Source: Chitinivibrionales bacterium (GTDB lineage Bacteria > Fibrobacterota > Chitinivibrionia > Chitinivibrionales > FEN-1185). Taken from it: DNA of 11,132 nt. Position 1 is the stretch's first letter. Each line of letters opens with the position of its first letter. The notes beneath the pieces are model-generated. The model was given only the letters and a program-made list of their open reading frames with translations, ran no database searches and was not told where the DNA came from. This document shows, one piece after another, positions 7,441 through 11,132 of this stretch. A program made the position numbers and the translations under genes. Location: positions 1 to 11,132 of the forward strand of contig JAQUMP010000058.1 of the NCBI GenBank assembly GCA_028718065.1. Direction: 5' to 3'.

Positions 7441-9354
7441 TTATTTATCATTTGAAAAAATCTTATAAATCCCCTTATCAATAAAATAATCCACAACCGT
7501 TTTGTCCAAATGGTTCGCGGCGACCTCGGCTTTGAGAATGCCAAGCGCCTGCTCCGGCGTTTTGGCCCGTTTATAAGGACGGTCCTGGGCAACCAGCGCC
7601 TCGTAAATATCCACCACCGCCAGGATTTTACTTTCCAGACAAATTTGGTTTCCCGTAAGTCCGTCGGGATAGCCGCTGCCGTCGATTTTTTCGTGGTGAT
7701 GGGCGGCGATTTGCGGGATGTCCTTAAGCGTGGCCGTCCAGGGTATTTTTGAGAGAATGCGCCGCGTGGAAGCGGCATGCGAGTTGATTTTATCGCGCTC
7801 GGCATCGGTTAAATTGCCTTTGCGCACGGAGAGCGCTTCCCATTGCGCATCGGACAAGAGCGGGCGCTTTTCACCGGCCGCCGTAAAATAAAACTTATCC
7901 CGCAGGAGGCCTAAGGTTTTAAAATCGTCGTCCGATAAAAACCCGGACGCATTGATTTTCTGTAAAAAAAGGCCGTCGGCTTGAATGGCCGCCGCGCTCT
8001 CCCAGGGGATTTTACCCGCATAGGCGGGCATATTTTTTAATAACCCGATATATTCCAAACGGGCCTGGAGCGCCTCCATTTCGCCGGCCGTAATCCGGCT
8101 CTCCTTGGTCAGAAGCGCTTCGGGCACGCCGATCTTGCCCATATCGTGCAGCAGGGCGGCAAATTTAAATTGACGGACGCGGTCATTGGAAAAATCCTCC
8201 CCGGCAAAAGGGCCGGCGGGGTCGTTTTTGATGGTATTGACAAACGTAAGCGCATATCCCATGACGCGCTTGGAGTGGCCGGCGGTTACATGATCCCGTT
8301 CGTCAATTGCCGCGCTGGAGGAGCTTAAGAAACCCTCAAAAATCTGCTGGATGTCTTCGTGCAATTGCATCCGGTCGATCGTGACCGCGGCCTGTGAGGC
8401 GATGGAAAGCACGAAATCCTCATCCGAAAGCGTAAACGGCAGCACGGTTTCGTCCGCAATCGCCGCGCTGCTCAATTTTATTTCTTTGCCGGTTTTTTTA
8501 TTCATAAGCTGCAGAATGCCCACAACCTGGCCTTCGGTGTTTTTAAGCGGCACCGTGAGCATGGATTTTGTGCGGTAGCCGAACCTCTGGTCAAAACTCT
8601 TGCCGTGCCGGTAAGGTTTATCGGGGGAAATTAAATAGACATCGTCGATGTTCAAGGAGAATACGGTATCGGCCACATACCCTGCGATGGTGTCCTGGTT
8701 AATGGGGATCGAAAACTCTTCGTGCGGCAAGGACACCGAATCGTTCTGCATGACCTTGAAGCGCAAAGTGTTCAAAAAGCTTTGCGTTGCCGGGTTCCTT
8801 TCGCGCAGGTAAATGCAAGCCGCATCGGCGCAGAGCATTTCGCGCGTTTGCCATAAAATCGTTTCGAGCAGATTATAGAGGTTGTCCTGAGATGAGAGCG
8901 ACGTGCCGATGGTAATTAATTGCTGTTTCTGCTTGCGGTACTTTACAATTTCGCCGATTAAATCGGAATGCCGGGCGGCCACGCTGCGGGAGGTCAAAAC
9001 CCCTTTCAGCATGTTCCAGACCATCCCCTCACTAAGCGGACAGGTAAAAACGCCGCTGATAGGAAAATCGTTTAAAAAGTCCGGGGTGCCGCCCGGAGGA
9101 ACCGCCTGGTAAAAATGGACCTCATCCTGGCCGGCGACCGGCATCAGGACAAAAGCATTAAGTAAAGAATCCCTGGCCGGCGGCAAAAACGAAATATAAC
9201 CGTCGGGTTTGTCCCCTGCGGTTTTAAAATCGGCCTCTTTCAGCGCGCGGATACAGCGGATTGCAAGTCCAAGCAGGCCGCTTTGGGTTGTTATCAACTG
9301 TAAATCGGCGGCGGTGGGCTCACCCAGGATAATGATAAGAGGCGTATCGTTCAC
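7441..9354 (-). CDS. GAF and HD-GYP domain protein, probable cyclic-di-GMP phosphodiesterase
   Basis: A 637-residue protein starting with GTG; an overlapping ATG at 9356 is out of frame and stops at once. Residues 1-125 look like a degenerate receiver-type alpha/beta domain (LIIILG, PDGYISFL, GVFTCPLS as strands) without the usual acidic pocket; this is inference. Residues about 145-330 form a GAF domain ending in VGILQLMNKK and the helix of FVLSIASQAAVTIDRMQL. The HD-GYP domain follows (about 335-637), with HDMGKIG (His403, Asp404, Lys407) and HHEKIDGSGYP (553-563) intact, so catalysis is likely. The two motifs are about 150 residues apart, longer than usual because of an insertion at about 418-512. 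There is no transmembrane segment or signal peptide, so it is probably a cytosolic enzyme hydrolysing cyclic di-GMP under control of GAF ligand binding. No strong Shine-Dalgarno precedes it. Confidence 0.94.
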   Translation of the reverse strand: MNDTPLIIILGEPTAADLQLITTQSGLLGLAIRCIRALKEADFKTAGDKPDGYISFLPPARDSLLNAFVLMPVAGQDEVHFYQAVPPGGTPDFLNDFPISGVFTCPLSEGMVWNMLKGVLTSRSVAARHSDLIGEIVKYRKQKQQLITIGTSLSSQDNLYNLLETILWQTREMLCADAACIYLRERNPATQSFLNTLRFKVMQNDSVSLPHEEFSIPINQDTIAGYVADTVFSLNIDDVYLISPDKPYRHGKSFDQRFGYRTKSMLTVPLKNTEGQVVGILQLMNKKTGKEIKLSSAAIADETVLPFTLSDEDFVLSIASQAAVTIDRMQLHEDIQQIFEGFLSSSSAAIDERDHVTAGHSKRVMGYALTFVNTIKNDPAGPFAGEDFSNDRVRQFKFAALLHDMGKIGVPEALLTKESRITAGEMEALQARLEYIGLLKNMPAYAGKIPWESAAAIQADGLFLQKINASGFLSDDDFKTLGLLRDKFYFTAAGEKRPLLSDAQWEALSVRKGNLTDAERDKINSHAASTRRILSKIPWTATLKDIPQIAAHHHEKIDGSGYPDGLTGNQICLESKILAVVDIYEALVAQDRPYKRAKTPEQALGILKAEVAANHLDKTVVDYFIDKGIYKIFSNDK

Positions 9355-9428
9355 ATCGTAAAAGTTACCATGAAGGACAGCCAGGCGACAAGAGGAAAAT
9401 TACCGGATCGTCAGGGAGTTGCCGTTCG

Positions 9429-9464
9429 CGCCCAAAAACTAAGGGCGCAAAATCTTGCGCCCTT
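9429..9464 (-). terminator. Rho-independent terminator of the ferredoxin gene
   Basis: A perfect 10-bp stem (9441-9450 with 9455-9464, AAGGGCGCAA type) with a 4-nt loop is followed on the minus strand by AGTTTTTGG. It begins 28 bp after the ferredoxin stop codon and separates this gene from the HD-GYP gene. Confidence 0.85.
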
Positions 9465-9492
9465 AAAATCGTCGCGGAAATTAGCCAATCGC

Positions 9493-9663
9493 TTATTCCG
9501 GATGGATCGCTTCGGCCGGGCAGACTTCGGCACAGGCGCCGCAATCCGTGCATTTTTTTGCATCGATAATGTAAATCGGGTCGCCCTCGCTGATGGCTTC
9601 TACCGGGCATTCGGGTACGCACGTCCCGCACGCTACGCATGCATCGCTGATCTTATGAGGCAT
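9493..9663 (-). CDS. 2[4Fe-4S] ferredoxin, clostridial type
   Basis: A 56-residue protein with two CxxCxxCxxxCP clusters: Cys9, 12, 15, 19 and Cys38, 41, 44, 48, each followed by Pro. This is the full pattern for two low-potential [4Fe-4S] clusters in the usual tandem-repeat fold. The ends MPHKISDAC and EAIHPE fit the length of small bacterial-type ferredoxins. AAAGGAGA stands about 6 nt before the ATG at 9663. The gene appears monocistronic, with its own promoter upstream and a strong hairpin terminator downstream. It acts as a cytosolic electron carrier; typical partners are pyruvate:ferredoxin oxidoreductase, hydrogenases or Rnf, none of which is in the window. Its presence suggests anaerobic metabolism but does not prove it. 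Confidence 0.97.
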   Translation of the reverse strand: MPHKISDACVACGTCVPECPVEAISEGDPIYIIDAKKCTDCGACAEVCPAEAIHPE

Positions 9664-9720
9664 TGTGGTCTCCTTTAAAAAATCGAGAGTAAATAAAACG
9701 ACTTTTTGAAACTTTTAGAA

Positions 9721-9748
9721 AATATAATTAGGGATATATTGGGAACAA
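9721..9748 (-). promoter_or_regulatory. Putative promoter of the ferredoxin gene
   Basis: On the minus strand TTGTTC (9748-9743) is followed after 16 nt by TATATT (9726-9721). The start site would be near 9714, leaving a leader of about 50 nt that carries the AAAGGAGA ribosome-binding site. The spacing is one base short of the optimum. Confidence 0.5.
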
Positions 9749-9769
9749 GATTTAGTTCGCAATAAATGT

Positions 9770-9803
9770 GACGCAAACGATCGGCCAAAGATTCGTCTGC
9801 GTT
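9770..9803. repeat. Imperfect inverted repeat between ferredoxin and the toxin-antitoxin pair
   Basis: GACGCAAACGA (9770-9780) pairs with TCGTCTGCGTT (9793-9803) with one mismatch and one G-T pair around a 12-nt loop. No T-run follows on either strand, so it is not an obvious terminator. It lies in the divergent intergenic region and could be an operator; this is inference. Confidence 0.4.
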
Positions 9804-9896
9804 TGTAACAAGCTACTACCTTTAAAAGACAATATTTATTTTAAATAACAGATTATATGGTGGTGATACTATATAATTGGTTAGGAGGAATACGCT

Positions 9897-10190
9897 TTGA
9901 GAAATCTTACGGAAATCAAACAAAGTCTGGCAGCATTAAAAAGTGAGATCCATAAGCGATACGGCGTATCGAACATCGAGGTGTTCGGATCGTATGTACG
10001 CGGGGAGCAGCGCATAGACAGCGACGTTGATGTGCTGGTGGAATTCGACCGTGAGGTGGATTTGCTCGATGTTTCCGGGTTGCGCATCATGCTGTGTGAA
10101 CGGCTGAAGATGCAGGTTGACGTGGTGCTCAAACGCAGCGTACGTCCGGAGCTTAAGGAATTCATATTGAACGAGGCCGTCCCCGTATGA
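9897..10190 (+). CDS. mntA: MntA-type nucleotidyltransferase antitoxin
   Basis: A 97-residue minimal nucleotidyltransferase. It starts at TTG, chosen because AGGAGG (9883-9888) lies 8 nt upstream and no ATG is available in frame. The polymerase-beta-type signature is intact: GSYVRGE (31-37) and DSDVDVLVEF (41-50, metal-binding Asp43 and Asp45), with a third acidic residue at Asp75 in MQVDVVL. Family knowledge: MNT proteins paired with HEPN toxins act as antitoxins by transferring AMP from ATP to a tyrosine of the toxin. The stop overlaps the start of the HEPN gene as ATGA (10187-10190), so the two are co-translated. Here the antitoxin gene comes first. The pair is on the opposite strand to every other gene in the window, consistent with an inserted accessory module. 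Confidence 0.93.
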   Translation: MRNLTEIKQSLAALKSEIHKRYGVSNIEVFGSYVRGEQRIDSDVDVLVEFDREVDLLDVSGLRIMLCERLKMQVDVVLKRSVRPELKEFILNEAVPV

Positions 10191-10531
10191 TACGCGCGGT
10201 AAAACTATTCGTCGGCGACATCGTCGAAAATATGCGCCTGGTATCAACGCTTATCGAAGGAATGGATTTTAATGCTTTTATCAATGACAAGCGGACGCAC
10301 AACGCCGTTATCCGCTGTATCGAAGTAATCGGCGAGGCCACAAAAAACATTCCGGACAAAACCAGGGGGAAATATCCGTCCGTGCCTTGGAAAGATATGG
10401 CGGGCATGCGTGATGTGGTGATTCATTTTTATATGGGCGTTGATTTCCGGATCGTATGGGAGGTCATCAAAAAACGCTATCCGGTATTACTGGTGCAAAT
10501 AGAGCGTATTTACAACGAAATTGAAAATTAG
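10187..10531 (+). CDS. hepT: HepT-like HEPN (DUF86) ribonuclease toxin
   Basis: A 114-residue all-alpha protein. The RX4HXY active-site motif is complete: Arg75, His80 and Tyr82 within MRDVVIHFYMGVD (74-86). Arg and His form the RNase site at the dimer interface, and the Tyr is the residue modified by the MNT antitoxin in characterised HepT/MntA systems. An upstream helix has the family pattern RTHNAVIRCIEVIGEATKNIP (36-56). The start overlaps the mntA stop by 4 bp, with no separate ribosome-binding site, pointing to coupling and balanced synthesis. Inferred role: RNA cleavage that stops growth when the antitoxin fails, for plasmid or island maintenance or phage defence. All active-site residues are present, so the toxin is probably functional. 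No terminator is evident directly after the stop. Confidence 0.93.
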   Translation: MIRAVKLFVGDIVENMRLVSTLIEGMDFNAFINDKRTHNAVIRCIEVIGEATKNIPDKTRGKYPSVPWKDMAGMRDVVIHFYMGVDFRIVWEVIKKRYPVLLVQIERIYNEIEN

Positions 10532-10647
10532 CCGGATAAACACTTCTTTTTCCCTTTGACATAGCTCTTCACTGACGCAAAAAACTTCACTAAGGCAATA
10601 AATCATGTCCGTCCCGGATTATTTAAACCTGTTGTAATATTGAGGTC

Positions 10648-10774
10648 TTATCTTGCCTGTTTGTAAAGATCACTAACTTTTTCCATAAATGCTTTGGATA
10701 TGTTTATTTCGAGCTTTTTGTCATCTTCGCCAAAATCGAGATAAGGCTCTGAGTATTTCTTGTGCGGTTGGCAT
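10648..10774 (-). pseudogene. Small frameshifted reading frame, product not recognised
   Basis: A strong ribosome-binding site (AGGAGG at 10788-10783, 8 nt before the ATG at 10774) opens a frame that stops after 17 codons at 10721 (MPTAQEILRALSRFWRR). Skipping one base near 10744 would join it to a second frame that ends at 10648 and has protein-like composition (YLDFGEDD, LEINISKAF, MEKVSDLYKQAR). The joined product would be about 41 residues. The downstream frame is also open upstream to about 10873, but it has no usable start codon there. Either a one-base change has broken a small gene, or the two frames are unrelated. No family is recognised. Confidence 0.3.
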
Positions 10775-10852
10775 CTTGTCTTCCTCCTCCCGTTAGGGTT
10801 TTGCTTAGGAGAAAGATCGGTCTCGAATGAGGCCGAATGCCAACCTTTTTTT
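10766..10852. promoter_or_regulatory. Three-way-junction inverted-repeat structure, candidate regulatory RNA
   Basis: Outer stem: a perfect 9-bp pair, GGTTGGCAT (10766-10774) with ATGCCAACC (10837-10845). Second stem: 10779-10788 with 10807-10816 (10 bp). Third stem: TCGGTCTC (10817-10824) with GAGGCCGA (10829-10836) around a GAAT loop. The stems abut with only four unpaired bases (10775-10778), which makes a neat junction. As a minus-strand transcript the structure would bury both the AGGAGG site and the ATG of the small frame at 10774. As a plus-strand transcript it is followed by seven T residues and could terminate. The strand that is used is undecided. Confidence 0.5.
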
Positions 10853-11071
10853 ATGCCCTTTCCATACTTAAGTTAGAATAGCCATAATTCGGAATGTTAT
10901 AAAATTTTATGAAACAATATTTAGCTGGAATATTTTTCGGCTAATACCTATTTAATGTGGGTCCGATCACAGCATGCTGAGGTATTTCCAGAACCTTTAA
11001 TAATTATATCTTATAAATATCGAACTATGAAGATTAATTTCCAGATTGGATGATGCCCAGCATGCGGAGAT

Positions 11072-11120
11072 TAAAATAAAAAAGCCCGATAACCATTAAA
11101 AATCAACAGCTACCGGGCTT
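11072..11120 (-). terminator. Rho-independent terminator of a gene beyond the right edge
   Basis: On the minus strand a stem of up to 16 bp (starting AAGCCCGG, ending CGGGCTT, several G-U pairs) closes a 7-nt loop and is followed by TTTTTTATTTT. A TAA lies just ahead of it (near 11125). It therefore most likely ends a minus-strand gene whose body is outside the window. Between this and the structure at 10766-10852 (10853-11071) nothing else was recognised; the stretch is AT-rich. Confidence 0.8.
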
Positions 11121-11132
11121 AATTAATGGCGG

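Noticed and set aside
7371..7805. Minus-strand open frame of 144 codons in another frame
   Set aside because: It overlaps the HD-GYP domain, whose catalytic motifs are read in a different frame, and its product is Arg/Lys/Pro-rich as expected of a shadow frame.
9365..9640. Minus-strand open frame of 91 codons over the ferredoxin gene
   Set aside because: The eight Cys of the ferredoxin are encoded in a different frame with a good ribosome-binding site, and this frame also runs through the terminator.
9872..9877. TATAAT upstream of mntA as a -10 box
   Set aside because: Transcription from it would start near 9884, inside the AGGAGG ribosome-binding site, and there is no good -35 at 16-18 nt; the real promoter of the pair is not identified.
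10766..10845. Integron attC site
   Set aside because: The outer arms do not fit the attC core sequences (GTTRRRY / RYYYAAC), and there is no integrase or cassette array; XerD here is a housekeeping type.
10970..11069. CAGCATGCTG palindrome and a second CAGCATGC nearby
   Set aside because: Too short to support a repeat or operator; expected by chance in this length.
1..11132. CRISPR array, tRNA or rRNA genes, insertion-sequence transposase
   Set aside because: No regularly spaced direct repeats, no cloverleaf or rRNA-like stretch and no transposase motifs were seen on either strand.

Overview
The window looks like a piece of a diderm (Gram-negative-type) bacterial chromosome with roughly balanced base composition. 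Evidence for an outer membrane is a signal-peptide protein that ends in an aromatic beta-barrel-like C-terminus. A clostridial-type 2[4Fe-4S] ferredoxin hints at an anaerobic lifestyle. The phylum cannot be fixed from the sequence; a member of the Fibrobacterota/FCB-like groups is only a guess. Apart from a two-gene toxin-antitoxin module, every gene is on the minus strand, so the gene order below is read from right to left.

Right part (9.5-11.1 kb): a divergent promoter region separates a small ferredoxin gene (minus strand, own promoter and terminator) from a plus-strand MntA/HepT (MNT/HEPN) toxin-antitoxin pair that overlaps by ATGA. About 600 bp of non-coding or degenerate DNA follows. 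It holds a compact three-way-junction inverted-repeat structure that encloses the ribosome-binding site and start codon of a small broken minus-strand reading frame. At the edge is a strong minus-strand terminator, probably belonging to a gene just outside the window.

Middle part (4.6-9.4 kb): an HD-GYP cyclic-di-GMP phosphodiesterase with a GAF domain and an unusual insertion; murB (peptidoglycan precursor synthesis); then a tight run of a metallo-beta-lactamase-fold hydrolase, xerD and a GT4-like glycosyltransferase. The last two overlap by GTGA and are probably translationally coupled. murB is bracketed by two copies of a 150-165 bp inverted-repeat element. The ends of each copy are hairpins with compensatory base changes, and both copies sit exactly 22 bp upstream of the next start codon.

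Left part (0-3 kb): an HU/IHF-family DNA-binding protein with its own promoter and a perfect 20-bp palindrome just after its stop codon. Next is a consensus sigma70-type promoter driving a two-gene unit: a putative outer-membrane barrel protein followed, 38 bp later, by a secreted fibronectin-III-like protein that runs off the left edge. The pair is plausibly a cell-surface system of unknown role.

The least explained parts are the paired repeat elements around murB, the structured element near 10.8 kb, and the surface-protein pair.
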